Below the pieces are notes generated by a model. It did no database searches. It was not told the origin of the DNA and was given only the letters and a program-made list of their open reading frames with translations. From contig NZ_CP150170.1 in the NCBI RefSeq assembly GCF_037963865.1, positions 5,146,001-5,210,000 on the forward strand: a stretch of DNA of 64,000 bases. The letters are read 5' to 3'. This DNA comes from Paenibacillus sp. FSL R10-2734. GTDB taxonomy: Bacteria; Bacillota; Bacilli; Paenibacillales; Paenibacillaceae. How positions within the stretch are numbered: the stretch's first letter is position 1; each line of letters begins with the position of its first letter. Made by a program: the position numbers and the translations under genes. Of the stretch, positions 1-8,841 are shown piece by piece.

Positions 1-7
1 GGCCTGC

Positions 8-1327
8 TCATAGAAGTCCATCCTTCATCGATTTATACACGAGTTGGGAGAACAGACTATTAGACCAAGTGAACCATTTTCTGGTAAATATATTCGGGTC
101 ATCGACATGAAATCCTTCATGCATAAAGCCAGTATCCGCATCCGTTGCCTCTAGCATCGCTAGCATCTCCAGCTTTTCTTCCTTAGATTGAGCCGTCAAG
201 CCTTGCATGGACAACGCCATATGCCAGATGTAGTCTTTCGGAGTATGCGGGCTGCCGATCCCTTTCGCTGCTGTTCCTTCAAAATAAAAAGGATTCTCCT
301 TGCTCAGTGCAAATCGTCTCGTATTCTGGTAAATCTCATCATCTGCTGTGACATAGCCCAAATAAGGTATCGACATAAGTCCTGGTGTTCCCGCATCATC
401 CATCAAGCAGTAGTTGCCATAACCGTCAGTCTCGTAAGCATAGATTGGACCGAATTTCGGATGACGATAAATACCATACAGCTTGATTCCATGATCAATG
501 TCCGCTTCTAATGCTTTAAGCTCTTTCAGAAATTCAAGATCACGGAATACCCATTCTGCGAATTCCTGCATATGACGTAATGCAACAACGGCGAACATAT
601 TCCCCGGGATATTGTAATGGAAGTCGCAAGCATCATCGCTCGAACGGAATCCGGACCAGACCATCCCCGTATAATTCACTGGCATACCAAGACCGTTGTT
701 ACGCAGCGTATCTTCAGGAATTCCGTTATTACGCGTAAAGCGGTAAGGAGATAATTCAGCATGGCGTTGTTCCGTTCTGAACAAGTTATATATTTTGACC
801 ATTGCTGCTTTAAATCCGGCGTCGAATATATCAGCCTTACCCGTTTCTTTCCAATAGGCATAGGCCAGACGCATGGAAAAACAGAGAGAGTCGATCTCAA
901 ATTTACGCTCCCACACCCATGGGGACATTTCTGTAATATCGCTAGTGCTCCAATGCCAATCATTCGCTGTTTCATTAAATGCATTGGCGTACGGATCGAT
1001 ATGAATATACTCTATATGACGTTTTATTAGACCGCCAATGATACGTTGAAGATCCGGATCGTTCTTAGCAAATGGCACGTAGTGCATAACCTGCTCCACA
1101 GAGTCTCTCAGCCACGAAGCTGGGATATCTCCAGTAATGATGAATGTTGTTCCATCATCCAAGAGCTTAGTCGTTGTCTCAAGTGTATTCGGAAAGCAGT
1201 TCTTGAAGAGCTGCAACAGTTTAGGCCGATGAGCTAACTTCTCCTCTGCTTCGTCCAATACTTCCTGAATCGCTTGTGGAAGCGGAAGCTTCGGCATTGA
1301 GATGGTTGGCAGTCTGAATTGTTCCAT
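8..1327 (-). CDS. GH125 exo-alpha-1,6-mannosidase
   Basis: Metal-independent glycoside hydrolase family 125 enzyme (formerly DUF1237), expected to remove terminal alpha-1,6-mannose in the cytoplasm. The 439-aa length is normal for the family, there is no signal peptide, and the conserved segment ending in ASWLRDSVEQ lies near residues 70-79, followed by aromatic-rich stretches (NDWHWSTSD, WVWERKFEIDSL) typical of the (alpha/alpha)6 barrel. The ATG follows AGAGGAG. It is the last gene of an operon with a binding lipoprotein and two permeases, and a GH38 alpha-mannosidase lies 7.5 kb away, so together they would import and trim mannosides such as N-glycan or yeast-mannan fragments. The stop codon lies only 8 bases from the window edge; the gene is complete. 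Confidence 0.9.
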   Translation of the reverse strand: MEQFRLPTISMPKLPLPQAIQEVLDEAEEKLAHRPKLLQLFKNCFPNTLETTTKLLDDGTTFIITGDIPASWLRDSVEQVMHYVPFAKNDPDLQRIIGGLIKRHIEYIHIDPYANAFNETANDWHWSTSDITEMSPWVWERKFEIDSLCFSMRLAYAYWKETGKADIFDAGFKAAMVKIYNLFRTEQRHAELSPYRFTRNNGIPEDTLRNNGLGMPVNYTGMVWSGFRSSDDACDFHYNIPGNMFAVVALRHMQEFAEWVFRDLEFLKELKALEADIDHGIKLYGIYRHPKFGPIYAYETDGYGNYCLMDDAGTPGLMSIPYLGYVTADDEIYQNTRRFALSKENPFYFEGTAAKGIGSPHTPKDYIWHMALSMQGLTAQSKEEKLEMLAMLEATDADTGFMHEGFHVDDPNIFTRKWFTWSNSLFSQLVYKSMKDGLL

Positions 1328-1364
1328 ATTTCCACTCCTCTTGATAAAAATGAGTATATATAGA

Positions 1365-1391
1365 GAAACGGGCAGCTTAGCTGCCCGTTTC
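1365..1391. terminator. Hairpin between SBP gene and GH125 gene
   Basis: Perfect 12-bp stem (GAAACGGGCAGC) with a 3-nt loop. On the minus strand it is followed by a poor U tract, so it is more likely a partial terminator or mRNA-stabilising hairpin that sets the ratio of binding protein to GH125 than a full stop. Confidence 0.6.
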
Positions 1392-1450
1392 CACTAATCC
1401 TATTTGTGCAATCTTTTAGTGATTAATCATAGGCGTAATACGTTTAAATC

Positions 1451-2968
1451 TTATTTCTTTGTCTGGTTCCACTCATCAAGCTGCTTTTGAACTTCTGCAA
1501 TGACTTTTTCCAGTCCAGCTTCTTTAAATTTCTTGGTTGCTTTTGGCAGATATGTTTTAGGATCAACAGAACCTGTGTATAGAGCTGGCATAAATTCTTT
1601 AGTTACGTTGTTGATGGCTGCTACTTCTGTTTTTACAGGTGTAGGATCAAATGCAAAACCGAAGGTAGGGGCTTCTTTTGACGAATCATTAAACTTCTTG
1701 AACGCATCCCATTTATCAGCAGGGTCATCAGCATGCAGATAAGTCAGTAACATATTTCCAAGCGTGAATCCTGGCATTGCATAGCTGTCTTGCATAGCTG
1801 GCAGATCTTCAATGACATTCTCGGAAATTTTCTTATAATGAGTGCCTTCGATACCATAATTGAGCAAATTGCGTAAGTATTTATCTGTATTCAAAAGATT
1901 CAAGAACATCATTGCGCGTTCAGGATCACCTGAGGTTACGGAAATAGCGTGCATCGAACCTGCGGCGGACTGTGTATACACATAAGGCTCATGCATAGGC
2001 GAAGTTACAATTTCATAACCCGCTGAACGAGACCAACCTTTTTCTGCATAAGGCTGTGTAATTTCGCGATCGGCAAACCATTTACCTGTCTTAATGTTAT
2101 CAATACCTTCAAGTGTTGCAACGTCTGGGCGTAAGTAACCTGCTGTGTAAAGTCTACGCATCGTATCTAACGATGTTGCAAGTTCAGGTGTCTCCAGAAT
2201 ATTAACAACCTTGCCATCTGTGGAATCCATATAAACCCCAATTGGTAGTTCATCACCTAGAACATAGTCAAACGGCATAAATGGTTTAAAGCCTTTAGGA
2301 ACAGCTAGTGGTGTAATATCAGCAGGCTCGTTCTCTTTAATGGTTTTAAGTAGAGGCTCTAGATCATCCAATGTACGAATATTGGAAATATCCATTTTAT
2401 ATTTATCAACATATTTCTTATTGAAGCGCCATACCCATTGCTGACCAAGCTCCTTATTTACAGGAACACCATAGATCTCACCTTTAATCTTAGTTCCTTC
2501 TAAGAAACGTGGGTCCAAGACTTCTTTGGTTTCTTTTCCATACTTATCTAGCAGGTCATTTAGTCCCAAGAAAGTACCGTTAGCTGCATTACGACGGAAA
2601 TCATTCGTCCAAGAAGATGTAAAGGCAATATCATAAGGCTCACCAGAAGCCGTAATAACTTGCATCTTCTTATCGTAATCGCCCCAATCGAACATCGTGA
2701 TGTTCAACGTGGCATTAATTTTTTCTTTTGTATATTTGTTAACTTCTTTCAATACAAGATCCAAATCCTTTTGAGGTCCACCAATTAAATACATCTTCAA
2801 TTCATAGGGCTTTAATTCCGATGTATTCCCTGCTGTATTCCCTGCTGCCGCTGAATTGTTTGTTTCTTTAGCAGCATTTGTATTATTATTCGAACCACAT
2901 CCAGCAAGAAGGCCAGACAAAAGCATTGTACCTACAAGAGCGAGCGTTAAACTTTTCTTCGCTTTCAT
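1451..2968 (-). CDS. Extracellular sugar-binding lipoprotein (LplA type)
   Basis: Solute-binding component of a CUT1-type oligosaccharide ABC importer, anchored outside the membrane. The N-terminus is a lipoprotein signal peptide (MKAKK then a hydrophobic stretch then LLAGC, lipidated Cys24), followed by a Ser/Asn/Thr-rich linker to about residue 50. The 505-aa length and C-terminal region resemble the LplA/YtcQ group with a DUF3502-like tail. RBS AAAGGGGG precedes the ATG. Its two permeases lie directly upstream and GH125 downstream, so the ligand is inferred to be a manno-oligosaccharide or N-glycan. No ATPase gene is present, as is usual for these importers, which share a housekeeping MsmK/UgpC-type ATPase. 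Confidence 0.9.
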   Translation of the reverse strand: MKAKKSLTLALVGTMLLSGLLAGCGSNNNTNAAKETNNSAAAGNTAGNTSELKPYELKMYLIGGPQKDLDLVLKEVNKYTKEKINATLNITMFDWGDYDKKMQVITASGEPYDIAFTSSWTNDFRRNAANGTFLGLNDLLDKYGKETKEVLDPRFLEGTKIKGEIYGVPVNKELGQQWVWRFNKKYVDKYKMDISNIRTLDDLEPLLKTIKENEPADITPLAVPKGFKPFMPFDYVLGDELPIGVYMDSTDGKVVNILETPELATSLDTMRRLYTAGYLRPDVATLEGIDNIKTGKWFADREITQPYAEKGWSRSAGYEIVTSPMHEPYVYTQSAAGSMHAISVTSGDPERAMMFLNLLNTDKYLRNLLNYGIEGTHYKKISENVIEDLPAMQDSYAMPGFTLGNMLLTYLHADDPADKWDAFKKFNDSSKEAPTFGFAFDPTPVKTEVAAINNVTKEFMPALYTGSVDPKTYLPKATKKFKEAGLEKVIAEVQKQLDEWNQTKK

Positions 2969-3052
2969 TTCTATTTTCCCCCTTTAGATTAGTAAATCTT
3001 TATTTATATCGTTTCCTAAATTAGCGATCCGATTAAATACATCTTAGTAGCG

Positions 3053-3976
3053 TTACTCTTTTAAAGAGCCGACGGTTAAGCCTTTTACGAAATACTTTTG
3101 GAAGAACGGATAAGCTAGTGCTATAGGCAAGGTCGCCAGTACAACCATCGCCATACGAACGGTTTCTGTCGGCAAGGTCGCAGCAATCTCAAAGCTCGAT
3201 CCCATCTGCATGCTGTTCTGGATAACAAACTCCATATTATTCTGAATTCGCATCAGCATCGCTTGGAGCGGTACAAGACTCGCATCATCAATATAGAGCA
3301 GTGCATTAAACCAATCATTCCAATAGCCCAGCGTACAGAACAAGCCAATCGTTGCAATCCCCGGCAAAGAAATCGGAAGTACGATTTGCAGGAACGTCCG
3401 AAACTCCCCTGAACCGTCAATTTTCGCAGCCTCAATGAGTGCATCAGGTACGGTTGTCTGGAAGAAGGTCCGCATGACTAGAATAAAGAATGCATTCATC
3501 GCAATTGGCAATATCAAAGCCCAAATCGTGTTGTACAAATGTAAAAACTGCGTAGCCACAATATAGTTTGGAACCATTCCGCCTGAGAATAACATCGTGA
3601 AGAAGGCGAAGAAGCTGAAAAAATTACGATAGCGAAATGATCTTCGAGAAAGAACATAGGCGTAAGTTGTAATTAGAAATAAACTAATGAGTGTACCTAG
3701 TACAGTAACTAGCAAGGTAACTCCAAAGGAACGAAGTAACTGATCACCTGTTTTAAAAATAAACTCATATGCCGCCAAACTAAATTTTTCTGGAATTAAG
3801 CTAAATCCATTTAATGCGAGTACTTTCTCATCTGTAAAAGAAATTGCAATGACAAACAAGAACGGAAACACACAAGTAAAAGCGAATATTCCAACTATAA
3901 AATTGAGTACCACATTCCAAAAAGGAGTAATGGCGTTGTTGTCGACTTCTTTTTTCTTACGTTTGATTAATTCCAT
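3053..3976 (-). CDS. Carbohydrate ABC transporter permease (LplC/YtcP type)
   Basis: Inner-membrane permease subunit with about six membrane segments. The cytoplasmic EAA loop that docks the ATPase is visible (EAAKIDGSGEFRTFLQIVLP), and the C-terminal FVKGLTVGSLKE is the usual end of MalG-like subunits. Its length of 307 aa is normal. It sits 18 nt downstream of the partner permease and 84 nt upstream of the binding protein, so it is part of the mannoside-import operon. An AAAGGAG RBS lies slightly far upstream of the ATG. Confidence 0.92.
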   Translation of the reverse strand: MELIKRKKKEVDNNAITPFWNVVLNFIVGIFAFTCVFPFLFVIAISFTDEKVLALNGFSLIPEKFSLAAYEFIFKTGDQLLRSFGVTLLVTVLGTLISLFLITTYAYVLSRRSFRYRNFFSFFAFFTMLFSGGMVPNYIVATQFLHLYNTIWALILPIAMNAFFILVMRTFFQTTVPDALIEAAKIDGSGEFRTFLQIVLPISLPGIATIGLFCTLGYWNDWFNALLYIDDASLVPLQAMLMRIQNNMEFVIQNSMQMGSSFEIAATLPTETVRMAMVVLATLPIALAYPFFQKYFVKGLTVGSLKE

Positions 3977-3994
3977 AACGTCAATGACTCCTTT

Positions 3995-4924
3995 CTAGAA
4001 TATCGCATTTTCTTTGCTGATCTTTTTCACAATAGAATTCGTTACAATCACCATGATAAATCCAACGATCGATTGATATAAACCGGCTGCTGTACTCATC
4101 CCTAGGTTCCCTGTCGTGCTCATGCTTCGATAAATATAAGTATCGATTACATTCGTTACGGAGTATAGGACACCGGAATCCCGTGGAATTTGATAGAATA
4201 AACCGAAGTCTGATCTAAAAATACCACCAATCGCTAGAATAGTTAGCGTTACCATTAAAGGTTTAAGCAAAGGAAGTGTAATAAACTTAATTTGCTGCCA
4301 TTTGCTGGCCCCATCAATCATCGCCGCTTCATAGTAGGACTTGTCGATACCCGCTATAGCTGCTAAGTAAACAACACTCGAATACCCGATTGATTTCCAA
4401 ATTCCCATGAAAATTAGGATATATGGCCAAAAGCGAGTATCCCCATACCAGGAAACTGGATCGCCTCCGAAGTACACAATCACTTGATTCAAGATCCCTT
4501 TATCTACACTTAGGAAGCTGAATGTAAAGAAACTAATAATAACCCATGAAAGGAAGTACGGCATAAACATCGCCGTTTGATAAACTTTGGCCATCCGTTT
4601 GTTCACAAGTTCGTTCAAGGTGATCGCAATGCCCACCGCAAGAACTAAACCGAGAGAGATCAACGCCACGTTATACAGTATCGTATTTCTTGTAATAATA
4701 TAGGCGTCCTCCGTCGAGAACAAAAAGTTGAAGTTTTCAAGGCCAACCCACTTACTATTTAAAACGCTTGCAAAGAATCCATCCCGATGAATCTTGAAAT
4801 CCTTAAAGGCAATAATGGTTCCGAACATCGGTAAGTAACAAAAGATTAGGAACCATATTGTCCCTGGTAATACCATGAACCACAGTACTTTATCCTTATT
4901 TAAGCTTTTGAAAAATGTAGACAC
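3995..4924 (-). CDS. Carbohydrate ABC transporter permease (LplB/YteP type)
   Basis: MalF-like permease of the mannoside importer and first gene of its operon, with the EAA loop EAAMIDGASKWQQIKFITLP. I chose the GTG at 4924 (protein begins VSTFFKSLNKDK, 309 aa) because AGAAGGGGG lies about 8 nt upstream. An ATG 11 codons earlier would place that Shine-Dalgarno inside the gene and adds a Gly/Cys stretch unlike the family. Transcription probably starts in the 4925-5125 gap under control of the adjacent YesN-like regulator. Confidence 0.9.
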   Translation of the reverse strand: MSTFFKSLNKDKVLWFMVLPGTIWFLIFCYLPMFGTIIAFKDFKIHRDGFFASVLNSKWVGLENFNFLFSTEDAYIITRNTILYNVALISLGLVLAVGIAITLNELVNKRMAKVYQTAMFMPYFLSWVIISFFTFSFLSVDKGILNQVIVYFGGDPVSWYGDTRFWPYILIFMGIWKSIGYSSVVYLAAIAGIDKSYYEAAMIDGASKWQQIKFITLPLLKPLMVTLTILAIGGIFRSDFGLFYQIPRDSGVLYSVTNVIDTYIYRSMSTTGNLGMSTAAGLYQSIVGFIMVIVTNSIVKKISKENAIF

Positions 4925-5125
4925 TATTCCACATCCCCCTTCTCTATCCCCAAACAATCCCCGTAATACCCTTTCATTCTTATTTCCTTGCCCCTTTAAC
5001 TATCTCTAATTCTGCGCTATAAAAGCGGTTTCATAAAGTTGAAAAACTTCAGAATGACATGTAAAAATTAAAGATTCCAAGAAGAAATTACAATCGTTAG
5101 GCTTAAACTTTCTTATAATTTGAAC

Positions 5126-5200
5126 AAAAAAAAGGAAACATTCTCGTGATCAACGTTCGTGAACCCCCCACTTGAACGTGATACCCGGGAACATTTCCTT
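5126..5200 (-). terminator. Terminator of the two-component operon
   Basis: Directly after the response-regulator stop codon, a large stem (AAGGAAA pairing with TTTCCTT, with an inner CGTTC/GAACG stem) is followed on the minus strand by a run of eight T. Confidence 0.75.
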
Positions 5201-5204
5201 CATG

Positions 5205-6779
5205 CTACGCCTTTTCTTTTTTATACATATTTCGAAGTTCAGTTGGCGATATACCTACTGATTTTTTGAACTGGCGATAAAAATACGCTGGATCTAAATA
5301 CCCTACTTCTGCTGAAATTTCATTGGTTAATAACGTAGTCTGAAGCAGCAGTTGTCTTGCCTTTTCGATTCGGAATTGATTCACATAATCAGAGAAGCTT
5401 CGCCCCATCTCCTTCTGAAATAGCTGTCCCAAGTAAGTAGGATGCATATTCATTCGCTGACTGATCGTCTTCAGAGATAGCTCTTCTCTATAATGCTTGC
5501 TGACTTGATCCACCATATATCTCATATTAGGGCTTAGTTCATCACTTACTAACGATAATTGGTCCAGCGTTTCTTTCACACTCTCCTGCACATGGTGAAG
5601 CAGCTGCTCAATGGTATGGATGCGTAGCAATGGATTAAACACGGCACTGAAATTAGAGTTTTTCTCCATTTTCTTAGCGATCAACATTAATTCAATTGCT
5701 ACGTTGTAATTATCAATCCGGGTAATCACACCACAGCCGAACAGCTTCTGGAACGTTTCTGCGATAAATTCATTTGCCGCCTCACGCTCACCAGATAATA
5801 ATAATTTTGTAAATGCCTCATAATCAATTTCAAGCTTCTCCTCGTGTAAAACCATCTTCGATAGTTGATCCACATCTATAATCGGATATCCGGGCAGCAT
5901 CAGATGATCTACATATAAACTTTTCGCTTTTTTATAGCTTTGTGGTACTTCTTGAAAAGTATGTTCTTTACTTCCTATCGTGATCCAGACGGACTTTCCT
6001 AATTCTTGCAGAATGTCATATTGCACTTGTTCCAGCATACAATAAATCTCTTCTTTGTTCTCAGCTTCAGCCGACTCCGCAACAATAAGAACAAGATCAC
6101 CTTCCATATCTATAAAAACAATAACCGTTCCACGCTCTGCTACAGACTGCACAGCGATACGATAACATTCTTCCATAAGCTGATTAGGGTGCGGGTGATC
6201 CTGACTCTCATCCTCTTCATGTTCCGTTATCAGCCGAATCGCAGCCACCGAAAAAAATGAACAGTCTAGCGAAATATTTAATACTTTTGAACGATGCAGT
6301 AGCTCCTGTCGATCTATGTTTCCAATGACCCAGCGATTCAGAACATTGTTACGTAAAACTTGCTGATCCTCCTTAGCATGAAATTGTTCAACATCCTCTT
6401 GATTGAGGACTTCAACAATCTGTTCAATCGTCGATTCCAATTCTTTTATATTAATGGGTTTAAGAATATAATTCTCAATGCCAAGACTCATTCCAGCTTT
6501 TAAATACTCAAATTGCTCATATCCGCTTAAGATAATATATCTCATTTTTGAATCAAAACTCTTTATTTGTTGAATCAGTTCAAGTCCCGTAAGCTTTGGC
6601 ATTGTAATATCTGTAATTAATATATCTATGGCTTCGTTATGATTGCGTAGAAATTCTAAAGCTTCTTCACCATTGCCCGCTTGCCCTGCGATTCTTAGTC
6701 CATAATCTTCCCATTCGATCACTGATCGTAATCCTTCAAGAATAAGAGGTTCATCATCCACAATAAGTATGTTGTGCAT
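5205..6779 (-). CDS. AraC-type response regulator (YesN family)
   Basis: Two-component response regulator that should activate the neighbouring mannoside genes. N-terminal receiver domain (residues 1-125) has the acidic pair D8/D9, phospho-acceptor D57 in DILITDITMPK and a conserved Lys near 109. A middle region of about 280 residues links to a C-terminal AraC DNA-binding domain (about 425-524) with HPTYLGQLFQKEMG and the second helix-turn-helix ending PAYFYRQFKKSVGISP. Its start overlaps the stop of the sensor gene (TAATG), so the two are translationally coupled. Confidence 0.92.
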   Translation of the reverse strand: MHNILIVDDEPLILEGLRSVIEWEDYGLRIAGQAGNGEEALEFLRNHNEAIDILITDITMPKLTGLELIQQIKSFDSKMRYIILSGYEQFEYLKAGMSLGIENYILKPINIKELESTIEQIVEVLNQEDVEQFHAKEDQQVLRNNVLNRWVIGNIDRQELLHRSKVLNISLDCSFFSVAAIRLITEHEEDESQDHPHPNQLMEECYRIAVQSVAERGTVIVFIDMEGDLVLIVAESAEAENKEEIYCMLEQVQYDILQELGKSVWITIGSKEHTFQEVPQSYKKAKSLYVDHLMLPGYPIIDVDQLSKMVLHEEKLEIDYEAFTKLLLSGEREAANEFIAETFQKLFGCGVITRIDNYNVAIELMLIAKKMEKNSNFSAVFNPLLRIHTIEQLLHHVQESVKETLDQLSLVSDELSPNMRYMVDQVSKHYREELSLKTISQRMNMHPTYLGQLFQKEMGRSFSDYVNQFRIEKARQLLLQTTLLTNEISAEVGYLDPAYFYRQFKKSVGISPTELRNMYKKEKA

Positions 6780-8605
6780 TATTTAATACTCTCCCTTACC
6801 ACTGGTATCTTCATGATGACTGTTGTTCCTTCACCGATCTCACTAGCAATCGTTAATCCATATTCAGCCCCATAATAAAGTTTAATTCTCTCATTTACAT
6901 TACGCAGTCCAAGCGAGGAAGGTGGTGCATCCATTCGCATACTAACTTGAAGCGCTTGTTGTAGTTCCGTTAGCTTGCTGGGAATAATACCATTTCCGTT
7001 ATCTTTTATTGCAATTTGAATGCTACCTTCTGATTCAGTTACTTCAATACGTATTAGGTTATCGAAACGATCGGGCCTGAAACCGTGAACAATATAATTT
7101 TCTATAATCGGTTGGATGAGCAGTTTCACGATAGAGCAATTCATGGCCACTGGACTTATCCGCGACTCAATTTGAAGCTTATCTTTATGCCTAATTTGAA
7201 ACAGCTCAAGATACAGATTACAGTATTCAATCTCATCAGCGATGGTAACAATCATACTTTTCTTAATCATCGTTCGGAATAACGTAGATAAAATGTAAAT
7301 CATCTGACCCACATCTTTCGCCCCTTGCGAAATGGCCCGCATCCTTATAGCTTCAAGCGTATTATATAAAAAGTGCGGATTAATCTGCGATTGAAGAGCA
7401 ACGAGCTCTGCATTTTTTTGCGTAATTTCTGAGATGTAAACTTTATTAATATATAGCTCTAGTCTTTCACACATATAGTTAAAATTGTTAGCAATAAGCT
7501 GCAATTCATCCTCACGATTAAGGTGAATACGCGTGCTTAAATCGCCTTCCTGTAAGCGCTTCATAGATTTGATAATGATCTTCACTTTTTTAGAGAAACG
7601 TAAAATAATCCCGTAAGTAAAAGCCATTGCTGCAACAATAAGTGCTGCTGTAATCCCGATAATCCAATTTCGTACAACAATCATTTCTTTATTAACCTGT
7701 GACTTCTGAATAATCCCTGCCACAATAAGACCTGAGCTATTCGTTGAATTTAAGTTAACCTTGGCTAACCCATCGAGTGCGGTCCAACCGTCTGAATAAA
7801 GACTAGCGGTATGTGGATATCGTTGCCCCATATACCTTCCTGTCGAATCATATATAACATCACCACTTGGTGTTAAGACCAATACTTGGCCATTATTCTC
7901 CGTACCTTTCACACCAAGCCATTTTGAAATAAGTTCAGCATCAAAATCTATAATGAGCATACCGATCGTTTTCAATGAAATCGGATCTTTAAGTTCCCTT
8001 GTCATTGTATATAAATTGTTATTGTCTTCCCTTATTTCCTTAAGTAATAATTTTTTTTCATGCGAGACCCATCCATTCTTTGGCAGGGGTACTTTTTTCT
8101 CTGAAATATCTATCTCTCTCGTGTAGAGCTGGCGTGTGTTATTTTTATATAAATAATAAAATTCTTTCTCTGTGCTGTATAAGATAACGTCAGAAATACC
8201 ACTTTTTTGATTCAAATACGTTTTGAAATAAGTATCGAACGTATGGGGTACGAAGCTCCCAATTTTTGCATATTGATCTAATCGATATTTGAGATAATCT
8301 CCATAATCATGTTGTAAGAAGTATGATAAATCCTCACTTACGGAGGCATCACTATAAATTTGTTGGATGGCCAATTGAACACCTTCGTACTGCTGATTCA
8401 TATATAAACTCACATAATCCAATGCCTCTCGATTGGCGTCTACATGTTGACGAGTGATCGTCTGTTCATAGTATTTATACACGGTAATGGAAGAGGCTAT
8501 TAACGTAATAATAATGATGGTGGAGTATATAGCTAAAATTTTATTAAACAGTTTTTTTTGTAAATGATTTTGATAAAATTTCTTTACATTCAACCAATTC
8601 ACCAT
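6779..8605 (-). CDS. Sensor histidine kinase (YesM family)
   Basis: Membrane sensor kinase of the LytS/YesM class. A membrane segment near residues 20-42 and a second near 310-333 bracket an extracellular Cache-like sensor, then a HAMP linker, then the phosphorylation motif QINPHFLYNTLEAIR (His near residue 410) and an ATPase domain with DNGNGI and SSLGLRNVNERI. Length of 608 aa is typical. In this class the ligand is usually the imported sugar, sensed directly or through the binding protein; here that would be a mannoside (inference). RBS AAAGGTGAG. Confidence 0.92.
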   Translation of the reverse strand: MVNWLNVKKFYQNHLQKKLFNKILAIYSTIIIITLIASSITVYKYYEQTITRQHVDANREALDYVSLYMNQQYEGVQLAIQQIYSDASVSEDLSYFLQHDYGDYLKYRLDQYAKIGSFVPHTFDTYFKTYLNQKSGISDVILYSTEKEFYYLYKNNTRQLYTREIDISEKKVPLPKNGWVSHEKKLLLKEIREDNNNLYTMTRELKDPISLKTIGMLIIDFDAELISKWLGVKGTENNGQVLVLTPSGDVIYDSTGRYMGQRYPHTASLYSDGWTALDGLAKVNLNSTNSSGLIVAGIIQKSQVNKEMIVVRNWIIGITAALIVAAMAFTYGIILRFSKKVKIIIKSMKRLQEGDLSTRIHLNREDELQLIANNFNYMCERLELYINKVYISEITQKNAELVALQSQINPHFLYNTLEAIRMRAISQGAKDVGQMIYILSTLFRTMIKKSMIVTIADEIEYCNLYLELFQIRHKDKLQIESRISPVAMNCSIVKLLIQPIIENYIVHGFRPDRFDNLIRIEVTESEGSIQIAIKDNGNGIIPSKLTELQQALQVSMRMDAPPSSLGLRNVNERIKLYYGAEYGLTIASEIGEGTTVIMKIPVVRESIK

Positions 8606-8680
8606 CCTTCAAAACTCACCTTTAGGATTAGAAGCTTAACACCACCTTTCTTTTTGTGCAATGGGAGCGTATTCATTTTT

Positions 8681-8734
8681 AGATGTAAATCTTTCCTACT
8701 CACATTATTTTTTCTATATCAAGAGTTTACATCT
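8681..8734. promoter_or_regulatory. Inverted repeat between sensor kinase and GH38 genes
   Basis: Arms AGATGTAAATCTT (8681-8693) and AAGAGTTTACATCT (8721-8734) are near-perfect inverted copies 27 nt apart in the divergent intergenic region. The right arm overlaps the -35 of the GH38 promoter. This is a candidate binding site for the adjacent YesN-like regulator. Confidence 0.45.
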
Positions 8735-8754
8735 CGCTTAAAATCGTCTATAGT
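8726..8754 (+). promoter_or_regulatory. Sigma-A promoter of the GH38 gene
   Basis: TTTACA, 17-nt spacer, TATAGT; about 85 nt upstream of the GH38 start codon. Confidence 0.6.
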
Positions 8755-8841
8755 TGGTTTCTACCCCCCAAACAAACCTGTAATCACCCCATAAATCTTA
8801 ATTTCCTGGTCCCCCATCAACCTAATGGAGGGCTATTACTC

